From positions 1-58,073 of the forward strand of contig NZ_SOGJ01000003.1 in the NCBI RefSeq assembly GCF_004402375.1: 58,073 nucleotides of DNA, given 5' to 3'. Shown here one piece after another: positions 50,848 to 58,073 of this stretch (position 1 is the stretch's first letter; each line of letters starts with the position of its first letter). The position numbers were made by a program, and so were the translations under genes. This stretch comes from Cryobacterium breve. Its GTDB lineage: Bacteria > Actinomycetota > Actinomycetes > Actinomycetales > Microbacteriaceae. The notes beneath the pieces are model-generated. The model made no database searches and was not told where the DNA came from. It saw nothing but the letters and a program-made list of their open reading frames with translations.

Positions 50848-51095
50848 TTAGTTGCTGCGTGTGGCGTCGGTGATGGTGACCTGGTTGGCTTGGATGGCTT
50901 CCCAGTGGGCGAGCTGGGCGCGGAGGTCAGCAATCCCGGCGAGCTGTACGGCGGTGCGCTCGGCGACCACGGCTGGGCGACTATCGCCGTCGTGACGATA
51001 GTGCTCAGGGCGGGGACTATTACGATAATGACACTGGTCCAGTCGAGCTGGCCGCGGGCGGGCTGATTGCCCTCGGTCTTGTTCTTCTTTGCCAT
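50848..51095 (-). pseudogene. Partner of second LPD29 copy, frameshifted
   Basis: From ATG 51095 (MAKKNKTEGNQPARGQLDWT) comes a hydrophobic segment (SVIIVIVPALSTIVTTAIVA), after which the frame becomes Ser/Pro-rich. The neighbouring frame holds the C-terminal half of 43772-44041 (AERTAVQLAGIADLRAQLAHWEAIQAN) to 50848. One frameshift near 50970 would join them. The N-terminal part differs from module 1, so the gene may be a hybrid. Confidence 0.55.
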
Positions 51096-51501
51096 GCGGT
51101 TTCCTCCTAGTTAGCGGGGCAACACTGCGTCTACCCACACCACTCCCTTTGCGCCGGCTAATTGGCCGGCTGCTTCGTAGGGGTAGAGCGCCAGGGACGC
51201 GCCGCCTACTCGTACTATCGGCCGCTCGGTTCCCGACTGGATTTCGTGGTTCTCGGTGTCCGTTAGGGGATCCCCTCAGACGACAAGCAACAAAGTTCAC
51301 GTGCGCCGGCCTGCCCATTGGAGCACCAAGGCGGTCGCATTTCCCCGTCTCAAGAACGAGTCCTGGTAGGGCGGGGCTATAGTGCCGGCACGGAGCGGGC
51401 CCTGTGGACGTCACCCCCCTTATGGGATTACCTCGGCGGGGCGTGTCTAGATAGCCTTCATCCGTAGCCGCCAGTGGTGGCGGCAGAAAATGGGGGGATC
51501 C
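51096..51501. other. Gene-free gap with conserved LPD29-module leader
   Basis: Positions 51277-51311 repeat the AAGCAACAAAGTTCACG stretch of 44222-44258. The right end holds the promoter of the secreted protein, with a G-rich ribosome-binding site just before ATG 51502. No credible gene otherwise. Confidence 0.45.
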
Positions 51502-52470
51502 ATGAAGAATCAATCACGTATCCGGGGCATGATGGGCGCTGTCGCAACCTGCGCATTGTCCGCCTCGCTCTTGGTGACCGGCGGAGGGGCCGCCTTCGCA
51601 GACGAGGCGTCGGTGAACATTCTCGAAGCTCTGGGCAGCGCCTCGCCGTCGACGTTGGAAGACGTGGCCGGTGTCGTAACATCTGACTCCGGTCAGCTCG
51701 CCATCGACGCCCAGCTGTCCTCGGCGCTGATCTCGGTGCCGGTCGACCCTGCGGCCGGGATCGTGGCGCAGTCTCCGCACTCCGACACTTCGTTCACGAT
51801 CGGGCTTCCGTTCGCTGGCGAGGCATCGAGCGCCAAGGTGGAAGCCGAGGGAATCGTCTCCTATGACAACCTGAACGGATCCACGACCGTGCCCGTGGTC
51901 AAGGCTGACGGCACGATCCAGATCAACACCGTCATCGAGAACGCTGACGCACCGACCCGCTACGACTACCCACTCTCGCTCCCTGGGGGGGGCACGATCG
52001 TGGACGACGGCGCTGGTGGCTTCATCGTCAGCGACGCCACGCAGGTCATCGCCGCGATCGCCGCACCGTGGGCAAAAGACGCAGACGGCGTTGAGGTAGC
52101 AACCCGCTACGAGCTGACAGGCACGACGCTGACTCAAGTCGTTGAACACCGGGCCGCCGGCGTTGCCTACCCCGTCGTGGCTGACCCTAAGGTCAGCACG
52201 CTGTGGTGGGGCATTGCCATCAAGCTCACCCACGCCGAAACTGTCGCAATGGCAAACAACTTCACTCCGGCCTACATTTCTGCTGCATTCTGTGGCTTTA
52301 TCCCGGTGCCGCTTGGTAACGTCGCATGTGGAGTGGCCGTGGGTATTCGCCTCTGGACGTGGGAAAAGCCCATCAAGGACGCGGCCTCCCAGGCAGGTCG
52401 ATGTGCGCAACTCAACGCACCATACGTAGGAGGTGTCGTCGCTTGGAACGTCACAAACGAGCGCTGCTAG
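51502..52470 (+). CDS. Secreted protein, possible toxin or bacteriocin
   Basis: 322 residues from ATG 51502, preceded by TGGGGGGATCC. A signal peptide (MMGAVATCALSASLLVTGGGAAFA) precedes an acidic, Ser/Thr/Val-rich domain (residues 35-220) that ends in AYPVVADP, a motif frequent before the effector domain of actinobacterial exported proteins. The C-terminal ~90 residues are hydrophobic with four Cys (AAFCGFIPVPLGNVACGVAVG, RCAQL, NERC). It overlaps a small membrane-protein gene by 28 bases. A secreted effector with its immunity protein is the simplest reading, but no activity is known. Confidence 0.7.
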   Translation: MKNQSRIRGMMGAVATCALSASLLVTGGGAAFADEASVNILEALGSASPSTLEDVAGVVTSDSGQLAIDAQLSSALISVPVDPAAGIVAQSPHSDTSFTIGLPFAGEASSAKVEAEGIVSYDNLNGSTTVPVVKADGTIQINTVIENADAPTRYDYPLSLPGGGTIVDDGAGGFIVSDATQVIAAIAAPWAKDADGVEVATRYELTGTTLTQVVEHRAAGVAYPVVADPKVSTLWWGIAIKLTHAETVAMANNFTPAYISAAFCGFIPVPLGNVACGVAVGIRLWTWEKPIKDAASQAGRCAQLNAPYVGGVVAWNVTNERC

Positions 52471-52670
52471 TTGATGCCCTGACCTCCCTGGCGGTCGCGC
52501 TGATCGTTGCAGTTGCCATGTTGAGCCTGCAAACTCCGTTTGTTCAGGTCTTGGCGGCAACGGCCGTCGTAGCGATCGCGGTATTCGTGATCAGGTTCAC
52601 AATGAGGAATCACCGAGATCGTAAGCACCAGACCTCTTCAGGTCCTGACGACGATTTCAAGAGTCAATAG
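52443..52670 (+). CDS. Small membrane protein overlapping the secreted-protein gene
   Basis: 75 residues from a TTG at 52443. AGGAGGT at 52428-52434, eight bases upstream and inside the previous gene, decides this start. Two hydrophobic segments (LLVDALTSLAVALIVAVAMLSL and VLAATAVVAIAVFVI) are followed by a basic tail (RFTMRNHRDRKHQ). Size, coupling and position suit an immunity protein for the secreted product; this is inference. Confidence 0.65.
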   Translation: MERHKRALLVDALTSLAVALIVAVAMLSLQTPFVQVLAATAVVAIAVFVIRFTMRNHRDRKHQTSSGPDDDFKSQ

Positions 52671-52708
52671 CCACACGACTCTGCACAAACTCCAACCAAC
52701 CCAGAGGG

Positions 52709-52740
52709 TGCCCCGTCAGTTCTGCACTGGCGGGGCATCT
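52709..52740 (+). terminator. Hairpin after the secreted-protein pair
   Basis: TGCCCCG (52709-52715) pairs with CGGGGCA (52731-52737), extended inward with one mismatch, followed by a T-rich TCTGGTTTGTG. It would end the 51502-52670 operon. Confidence 0.6.
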
Positions 52741-52833
52741 GGTTTGTGTGCTGACGCCACTCGGCTGAGACCCAAGACCCCACTCGGGAAAGACCCGCCC
52801 CGCACCCACCGCACCTACCGCACCTACCCAAAA

Positions 52834-53283
52834 TTAGGTGGGTTCAGCTATCACTTGGCACGGTTTCACGCAGAATTTGGTTTGGACCAAGGATGCCAGT
52901 TCCGGATGGTCGAACTTGCTGGCCTTGGGGCGGCGGCCGCGCAGCTCGGCCTGCTTCTGGGCCGCATAGGGGGCATACCTGGTCCGGGCTCGCGGCCCGG
53001 ACTTGGATCCGCCTCGGGCCAGCTCGCGACTGATCGTCGCGGCCGACCGGCCGACCTGGCCGGCGATGACCCGGATGCTGGCGCCGGTCACGTGCAAGTC
53101 CGCGATCCGGAGCCGCTCCTCCAGACTCAGGTATCGACCTGACAGTTCCGGCTTGGGACGTGGAGCCCGCCCTCCGTTTGCTTGGCGCCAACGCCGTCCC
53201 GTTCGTCGATTCACCCACACAGCATCACATGCCGAAGTCAGCGTCGAGCCTTGGGCCATCAACACCCAGAATCGAGCCTGCAT
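52834..53283 (-). pseudogene. IS30-family transposase, N-terminal fragment
   Basis: From about ATG 53283 (MQARFWVLMAQGSTLTSACDAVWVNRRTGRRWRQANGG) the frame has the first IS30 HTH, then ELSGRYLSLEERLRIADL and GASIRVIAGQVGRSAATISRELARGG, the second HTH. It ends after LASLVQTKF with no DDE domain. It belongs to a different IS30 subgroup from 47335-48219. No terminal repeat was identified. Confidence 0.75.
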
Positions 53284-53815
53284 TTCAACTAACTCATGCT
53301 TCAACCACGTAGACAACAACTCACGATCAAGCAGGCGTTGCGACAACCGATCGAGCCCGCCGATCGCCTTAGTGGGCAATCCCACTTCTGAGCGCTGAAC
53401 GAACGAGCTGATTCCAGTCAAGGAATCGATCCGTTCAAGTGTCCGACTCCGTTGAGCCGTTGATAGTAGCGAGACGTTCCATCGCATGTCGGCGGCCGAG
53501 TGCAAGTGACCTTGCGGACTCGTGCCACCCTGTGACCTCGTTGCACAGGAGTACCGCGGCGGCAATTTCATCCTCGCTCGGGCGTTTGCCTCGAACCAGC
53601 AGCTCATCGACGCACTCACTCTGGACGGGTGTCCCAGCCCCTCCCCTTCGTTGCCACATGTCACGGAACTGTCCGTTCTTGCCGTGTCCCAGAACGATCT
53701 GACCCCGCCATCTGGCGTCAACGAAACTCCGCCATCAAGCGGCAAAAGCCACACGCATGACCGACAACGGTTCGGCCGAGCAGCGATGCGGGGCCTCTAT
53801 CGAGGTCACAACCAT
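53284..53815. other. Degenerate stretch without a clear gene
   Basis: A leftward frame at 53435-53659 (ECVDELLVRGKRPSEDEIAAAVLLCNEVTGWHESARSLALGRRHAMERLA) looks like a genuine protein fragment, but it has no complete start and no recognised family. Nothing else is supported. Confidence 0.35.
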
Positions 53816-54115
53816 CGCCGCCATTTGAAGACCCCGTACAGTCCGAAGCCCATCGCAAGCATGAGGCTGAGAGCGAACGGGTAGCCGAACGCCCAGTGCA
53901 GTTCCGGCATCTGATCGAAGTTCATGCCGTAGACGGTGCCGACCAGGGTTGGTGCGAACAGGATCGCCGCTCATGACGAGATGGTCTTGACCTCGATAGA
54001 GGCCGATCCAGGCCAAGCCGTCGCGGTCGTTCATCAATCGAAACGTCGCCTCGAGAGATGCCGGGGTGGCAATCCGGTGACCGTCGACGTACACGCCGTT
54101 GTCCATGAGAGGCAT
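53816..54115 (-). pseudogene. corA: corA magnesium transporter with large internal deletion
   Basis: The start (PLMDNGVYVDGHRIATPASLEATFRLMNDRDGLAWIGLYR) is the N-terminus of a CorA protein. After about 45 codons it jumps, out of frame, to the CorA C-terminus: [16 protein letters not shown] (the GMN motif), a second membrane span and [11 protein letters not shown], ending with TGA at 53818-53816. Some 200 residues in between are missing. It cannot make a transporter. Confidence 0.85.
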
Positions 54116-54141
54116 GGAGACTCCTCAGTTCATCGCGGGGG

Positions 54142-55623
54142 TTAGTTCTTCACGGGTGCCTGCGACTCCGGGTTCGCCGGCGCGGCCGTTCTCTCGTCGG
54201 TAATGCCGTGGGTATCAGCCCGCAGTTCCTTCGGGAATCGGAACGCGACCAGGAAGAAACCGATGAGCAGCACGGCCTCCACGATCAGCGTCTGGCGGAA
54301 GGCGTCTCCGGGCGAAGCAGCCGTGGTAAAGCCGTTCAGGAACACCGAGCCGAAGATCGCGACGCCGACCGCGCTCGCGATCGCTTGCACGGCGGTGAGC
54401 ACGCCCGACGCCGAACCGATCTCGGCATCGTCGACGGCCGCGAGGATGCTGCTGAACAGTGCAGCGATGACCGCGCCGCCGCCGACACCGAACAGGAAAA
54501 TGCCGGGAACGATGCTCCAGATGCTGAACTCTCCGCTCGGCTCCAGTTCGAACCAGAGCAGCGCGACGCCCGCGAGCTGCACCAGGGCGGCGAAGTGGAA
54601 GATCGGCCGACCGATCTTCTCGGCGAGGAACGCACCGCTGAGGGCGCCACCGACTGCCGTACCGATCGCGATCGGAAGGTTGCCGAGTCCGGCCTCGCCT
54701 GCGCTGAATCCGTTGCCCATTTGGAGGAAGAGGGTCAGCACCAACTGCGTTCCGATCAGACCGCTGAAGAATAAGGCGATACCCACCAGCCCGAGCGTGT
54801 AGGCAGGCTTCTTGAAGATCCCCGGCACGACGAGCGGAACCCCACCGCGTGTGGTCAGACGATGCTGCTGCCAGGCGAACAGCATGAAGCCAAGAAGACC
54901 CGCAGCAATGCACAGCCACGTCCACAGCGGCCAATCCTGTTCCACGCCAAGGTTCAGCGCGAGGACAAGCACTCCCGAGGAGGCAACGATAATCGCAGCA
55001 CCGACGAGATCGATGCCGATCTTCCGATCGCCAGACCGGCGCGGCAGCACCTTCCAGGCGATCACGAGCGCGAGGATACCGATCGGCAGGTTGACCAGGA
55101 ACACAGAACGCCAACCCAGCTCGAACAGGTTCGCCTCGATCAGCCCACCGCCGATGACGGGGCCCAGGATGCCACCGAGACCCAAAGCAGGCCCGAAGAT
55201 GCCGAATGCGATTCCGAGCTCCTTGCCGGAGAGGTTCTCGCGCAGCAGCCCGAGTCCTTGCGGGAGGAGCATCGCGCCAGCCGCGCCTTGGATCAGGCGG
55301 AAGGCGATCAGCACCTCGATGTTCGGAGCCATCGCACACAGCAGCGATACGAGCGTGAACGCCGAAAGGCCGAGAAGGAAGATCCGCCGGCGACCGTAGC
55401 GATCGCCGAGGCGCCCACCCAAGATCAGTCCGGCACCCAGTGCCAGCGCGTAACCGCCGATGACCCACTGCAGACCGACCGACGACGCACCAAGGGAAGC
55501 CTCCAGCGAAGGGCCTGCGACGTTGACGATCGTCGCGTCGAGCATGTCCATGAGCTCGGCGGCAAGCATCACGCCGAGAATCGCCCACCGCCATCGATAG
55601 GGCTTCGTACCCGACTCAGTCAT
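54142..55623 (-). CDS. MFS drug-efflux transporter (DHA2, 14-TM type)
   Basis: 493 residues from ATG 55623. It has the EmrB/QacA pattern: an ELMDMLDATIVNVAGPSL motif D, then GGRLGDRYGRRRIF (motif A), RLIQGAAGAMLLPQGLGLL, and motif C in GPALGLGGILGPVIGGGLIE. About 14 membrane spans. It exports hydrophobic drugs or dyes using the proton gradient. Divergent from the MarR gene at 55740, its probable repressor. Confidence 0.92.
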   Translation of the reverse strand: MTESGTKPYRWRWAILGVMLAAELMDMLDATIVNVAGPSLEASLGASSVGLQWVIGGYALALGAGLILGGRLGDRYGRRRIFLLGLSAFTLVSLLCAMAPNIEVLIAFRLIQGAAGAMLLPQGLGLLRENLSGKELGIAFGIFGPALGLGGILGPVIGGGLIEANLFELGWRSVFLVNLPIGILALVIAWKVLPRRSGDRKIGIDLVGAAIIVASSGVLVLALNLGVEQDWPLWTWLCIAAGLLGFMLFAWQQHRLTTRGGVPLVVPGIFKKPAYTLGLVGIALFFSGLIGTQLVLTLFLQMGNGFSAGEAGLGNLPIAIGTAVGGALSGAFLAEKIGRPIFHFAALVQLAGVALLWFELEPSGEFSIWSIVPGIFLFGVGGGAVIAALFSSILAAVDDAEIGSASGVLTAVQAIASAVGVAIFGSVFLNGFTTAASPGDAFRQTLIVEAVLLIGFFLVAFRFPKELRADTHGITDERTAAPANPESQAPVKN

Positions 55624-55676
55624 TTTCGTTCCATTTCCTGGCGACACCTTCGCCGTGAAGTGACTCTACCATAAAG

Positions 55677-55700
55677 ATACTCCGCTTCAAGTGTTAGTAT
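55677..55700. promoter_or_regulatory. Divergent MFS/MarR control region
   Basis: ATACT (55677-55681) and AGTAT (55696-55700) form an inverted repeat. Leftward, TTGAAG and TAGAGT with 16 bases between make a plausible MFS promoter overlapping it. A MarR site repressing both directions is likely. Confidence 0.5.
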
Positions 55701-55739
55701 GTGAGTTAGCCAGACGGCCGGTCATCGGAAGGGGTCTCC

Positions 55740-56219
55740 GTGGACATCACAAGCAGCAACCCACACGGGGATCGGCGTGCGCGGATGAACGACGCACTCA
55801 GGGCGTACGGCGAAGGCTACGACCAACTCGGCAGGACTTTCGCCGCGAGTGCAGGGTTGCATTCGACCGACGCGACCGCCCTGATCGAGATACTCCGAGC
55901 CGAGGAGCAGGGCGAGCCGATTTCCCCGGCCAGGCTGAGCGACCGGATCGGCCTCACATCGGGTGCGACCTCCACCCTCCTGAATCGGCTCGAAGATGCT
56001 GGACACATTCGCAGGAGCCGCGAGAACACCGACCGCCGCGTGGTCACGTTGCACTCCACGCCAGGAATCCACGCGACCGCCGACGCCTTCTTCGACCCAC
56101 TTGACCAGCAACTCGCCGCTGTGATGGACAAATACACCCCCGAAGCGATCCAACAGCTCGCCACTCTCCTCGAGGAACTCCACGAGACAATGAGCAACCA
56201 CGGCTCCAGCCCCGAGTAG
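55740..56219 (+). CDS. MarR family regulator
   Basis: 159 residues from the GTG at 55740, preceded by GGAAGGGG. The winged helix is ISPARLSDRIGLTSGATSTLLNRLEDAGHIRRSRENTDRRVVTLHSTPG, with the DRR wing motif. The flanking helices form the dimer interface. It probably represses the divergent efflux gene and itself, and releases DNA on binding the transported drug. Confidence 0.9.
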   Translation: MDITSSNPHGDRRARMNDALRAYGEGYDQLGRTFAASAGLHSTDATALIEILRAEEQGEPISPARLSDRIGLTSGATSTLLNRLEDAGHIRRSRENTDRRVVTLHSTPGIHATADAFFDPLDQQLAAVMDKYTPEAIQQLATLLEELHETMSNHGSSPE

Positions 56220-56378
56220 GGTGCTCCGGGGTCGCCTGCCAGCACCGACATGACCGCGAGCTTCAGCTGATCGTGTCCGGCCCGCGGATTAGCTCGCCGC
56301 GCTCAACGTCGGATCGGTCGGCCGATATCGATCGTCTCTTACGGATCTTCGACGTGCGCGCGGGAGTGCGCTCATAAA

Positions 56379-56466
56379 GGTGTCAGAACGGGTGTCCACG
56401 AAACTGATCGGAATCAAATCTGCCGAAAGAGCGTCGTTTCGGTAGGCGGTTCTGACACCGTTTTTG
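56379..56466. terminator. Bidirectional terminator-like nested inverted repeat
   Basis: GGTGTCAGAAC (56379-56389) and GTTCTGACACC (56449-56459) are perfect 11-base inverted repeats, with an inner CCGAAA/TTTCGG pair and a following GTTTTTGG. The structure sits between the convergent MarR and WYL genes. The terminal sequence also resembles Tn3-type ends, so a miniature element is an alternative. Confidence 0.55.
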
Positions 56467-56475
56467 GTGCCCGCG

Positions 56476-57435
56476 TCAGGCGGGCGTCATCTTGTGTCGG
56501 TCTGCCAGGTCTGTGGCGAGTTCACCGACGCGTTGACGGGCGCTTTCGGGGGCGATGACTTCGATGTGGTTCCCGAACTGCAAAAGCTGGCGCACCGACT
56601 CAACGTCGGGGTAGCTGACTGTCATGAGCCGCCATCCGTCGTCGCCCGGCGCGGTGCCTGTCAGCCGAGAGCCCAAGATGCGGCGGGCGAGGTCGACGCG
56701 ACTTTCTCGCAGCCTGACTGTGATGTCGACCCGACCGGGCGCTTCGGTGCGTTGTTTGAGTTCGTCCCACACTGACCGCAGGTCGTGATCGGGGCGGGTT
56801 GTCACGGGTTCGGACAGAGCTGCATAGTGTTCGAGCCGGTCGAGATTGAAGAGTTTGGCCACGTGGTCGTCATCGGCCACGAGATACCAACGGCCCGACT
56901 TCGAGGCCAGCCCGTACGGGTCGACAACTCTGCTGGTGGCGTGCTTGGCACCGCTGCTGCGGTATTCGATTCGCAGTCGTGGACGAGAACGCAACGTCAA
57001 CGCCAGCTCCGCGATATTCAGCTCGCCTGCGTCGGCGGCCAGCCAACCAGAATTATCGACGATGACGAGTTCGGCCAGACTCGTGTCGGCAGTCGCACCC
57101 GCAGCCCTCCGGGCGGCAATCTTGCGAATGGCCATGTCGTGAGCGGCCGTTATTCCGAGTTGCTTACGCTGCACGCCGTCGAGGCCGGCGAGCGAGAGCG
57201 AATCCATCTCGGCCGGTTCAAGATGTGACGCATTCAGACGCGCGCCAGGTAGGAGAACGATGCCGCCGTGCCTGCCTCGCTCGGCGTAGACGGGAACGCC
57301 TGCCGTTGAGAGAGCTTCCACGTCACGGAGGATCGTTCGTACCGAGACCTCTAACCGCTCGGCCAGCTCGGCCGTTGTCACGCGCTGACGGGTTTGGAGA
57401 ACGAGAAGCAGGCTTAGTAAGCGGGCGGCCTTCAT
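56476..57435 (-). CDS. WYL-domain (YafY-type) transcriptional regulator
   Basis: 319 residues from ATG 57435 (MKAARLLSLLLVLQTRQRVTTAELAERLEVSVRTILRDVEAL, the DeoR-like HTH). The WYL domain contains RLRIEYRSSG, the VDPYGLASKSGRWYLVADD strand and the WCX C-terminal segment ending VRQLLQFGNHIEVIAPESARQRV. WYL regulators bind nucleic acid or small ligands. Divergent from the VOC gene at 57530, a very common pairing, with a dyad in between. Confidence 0.9.
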   Translation of the reverse strand: MKAARLLSLLLVLQTRQRVTTAELAERLEVSVRTILRDVEALSTAGVPVYAERGRHGGIVLLPGARLNASHLEPAEMDSLSLAGLDGVQRKQLGITAAHDMAIRKIAARRAAGATADTSLAELVIVDNSGWLAADAGELNIAELALTLRSRPRLRIEYRSSGAKHATSRVVDPYGLASKSGRWYLVADDDHVAKLFNLDRLEHYAALSEPVTTRPDHDLRSVWDELKQRTEAPGRVDITVRLRESRVDLARRILGSRLTGTAPGDDGWRLMTVSYPDVESVRQLLQFGNHIEVIAPESARQRVGELATDLADRHKMTPA

Positions 57436-57456
57436 GACACCACTCTTCCGTAAATA

Positions 57457-57475
57457 CATGACAGCAGGTGTCGTG
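57457..57475. promoter_or_regulatory. Operator dyad between WYL and VOC genes
   Basis: CATGACA-N5-TGTCGTG, one mismatch between the arms, lies 22 bases from the WYL start in the divergent gap. It matches the TGACA-type half-sites often seen for YafY-like regulators. Confidence 0.55.
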
Positions 57476-57529
57476 ATTGTCCGATTGAGTTGGACTATCC
57501 CCGCACGACCATTCCGATAGGAGACGACA

Positions 57530-57895
57530 ATGTCCGCACCCAACCTTTTTTTGATCCAGGTCCAAGACGCTCAAGCCGCGACTGCGTTCTATAGCGATAT
57601 ATTCAAGATCGAGCCCGACTTCACGAGCCCTAGATACGTTGCTTTCCCCGTGGCTCCCGGCGTGCTTTTCGCACTCTGGACTGGACGCAACGAGCACGCA
57701 GTGCCGGCCACGCCCCGCACTTCGGAGGTGGGGCTAATGATTCCCGGATCGGAGGCCGCCGTGGACGAGGTGTACGCGGAGTGGAAGGCCAAGGACGTCA
57801 CCGTCATTGAAGAGCCGCACAATGACGTCTTCGGCCGAACGTTCGTAATCGCGGACCCAGACGGGAATCTCATTCGCGTCTCACCGATGGACTAA
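57530..57895 (+). CDS. VOC (glyoxalase/bleomycin-resistance-type) protein
   Basis: 121 residues. The beta-alpha-beta-beta-beta modules show FLIQVQDAQAATAFYSDIFKIEPDF, RYVAFPVAPGVLFALW and FGRTFVIADPDGNLIRVSPMD with the terminal metal-type Asp/Arg pattern. It lacks an obvious first His ligand, so it may bind rather than convert a ligand. It is divergent from its probable regulator, the WYL protein. Confidence 0.9.
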   Translation: MSAPNLFLIQVQDAQAATAFYSDIFKIEPDFTSPRYVAFPVAPGVLFALWTGRNEHAVPATPRTSEVGLMIPGSEAAVDEVYAEWKAKDVTVIEEPHNDVFGRTFVIADPDGNLIRVSPMD

Positions 57896-57956
57896 TGCTC
57901 GTGGCCCGCTCCGCTTGTGGAAAACCTCCATATCGGCGCGGGCTGCCGGAATTGAT

Positions 57957-58073
57957 GGGCGGTTTCAAGGGGTCGTAGCAACACCGTATGAGTGAGGTGT
58001 TGTTGATGGCGTCGAGAGTGGTGTTGAAGGATCGCGAGAACTTGTTCTGGGTTCGGGTTCGCGAGGGTATGTC
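57957..58073 (+). mobile_element. Start of a third IS30-family element (cut by window edge)
   Basis: The terminal repeat GGGCGGTTTCAAGGGGTCG (57957 on) matches the end of the element at 48267. The CDS begins at ATG 57988 (or 58006) with VLKDRENLFWVRVREGM, very close to the transposase at 48219. The rest lies outside the window, so completeness cannot be judged. Confidence 0.8.
57988..58073 (+). CDS. IS30 transposase, N-terminal part
   Basis: The first 28 codons align with the transposase of 47335-48219 (SEVLLMASRVVLKDRENLFW versus SEVLFMASKVVIKEHENLFW), on the opposite strand. It is possibly the intact source copy of that truncated relative. Confidence 0.75.
   Translation, partial: MSEVLLMASRVVLKDRENLFWVRVREGM

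Noticed and set aside
47335..51095. Programmed stop-codon recoding as explanation for the in-frame stops
   Set aside because: Both TAA and TAG are involved, frameshifts and truncations lie alongside, and no recoding signals were seen; decay is simpler, though read support should be checked.
54215..55594. 459-codon frame inside the MFS gene
   Set aside because: It is a shifted reading of the transporter; no membrane pattern or motif.
1..58073. CRISPR array
   Set aside because: No regularly spaced repeats of 20-40 bases and no cas-like proteins were seen.

Overview
The window looks like accessory DNA from a high-G+C actinobacterium, most plausibly Microbacteriaceae. The evidence is the codon usage, many GTG/TTG starts, several starts preceded directly by a -10 hexamer (leaderless-type), a LAxTG-type sorting signal, actinobacterial DUF4913/TraG and MobF proteins, and IS30/IS21 relatives. 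The genus is an inference; no rRNA, tRNA or replication gene was seen, so plasmid, integrative element and chromosomal island all remain possible.

Layout. 0-3.6 kb: a partial lipoprotein copy, an AAA ATPase, an SRPBCC protein, the tail of an MbcA/Xre-type antitoxin, and the C-terminal remnant of a TraG/VirD4 coupling protein with an intact DUF4913 gene. 3.7-27 kb: a long run of small, independently oriented genes. It holds lipoproteins, small membrane proteins, Nudix and GNAT enzymes, PadR and winged-helix regulators, an LCP protein, signal peptidase I, a deaminase-ASCH fusion and sugar-nucleotide/epimerase-like enzymes. Degenerate ~50-bp repeats lie in several of the gaps and some modules are duplicated. 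27-31 kb: an AbiEi-type antitoxin whose toxin is cut short, then a second copy of the ATPase / SRPBCC / antitoxin block. 31.3-31.8 kb: a deleted IS21-like element with 4-bp target repeats. 32-35.7 kb: a five-gene operon for a small secreted peptide, a lipoprotein, a peptidoglycan-binding adaptor and an ABC transporter. 36.3-44 kb: an intact MobF relaxase-helicase, a small charged protein, a large LAxTG surface protein and an LPD29-type pair. 44.7-47.3 kb: a membrane protein and a nitroreductase/TetR operon. 47.3-51.1 kb: a graveyard with a broken IS30, an HNH-type gene, a HicB-like gene and a broken second LPD29 pair. 51.5-52.7 kb: a secreted protein with an overlapping small membrane protein. 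52.8-58 kb: an IS30 fragment, a collapsed corA, a divergent MFS/MarR pair, a divergent WYL-regulator/VOC pair and the start of a third IS30.

How it works together. The relaxase without a complete coupling protein or other transfer genes suggests DNA that can be mobilised but not transfer itself. Repeated blocks (lipoprotein; ATPase-SRPBCC-antitoxin; membrane protein-winged helix; LPD29 pair; IS30) show repeated duplication and deletion. The best candidates for uncharacterised systems are the duplicated Xre/MbcA-SRPBCC-ATPase block, the secreted peptide-ABC operon at 31.9-35.7 kb, the secreted protein/membrane protein pair at 51.5-52.7 kb, and the three membrane protein-winged helix modules.
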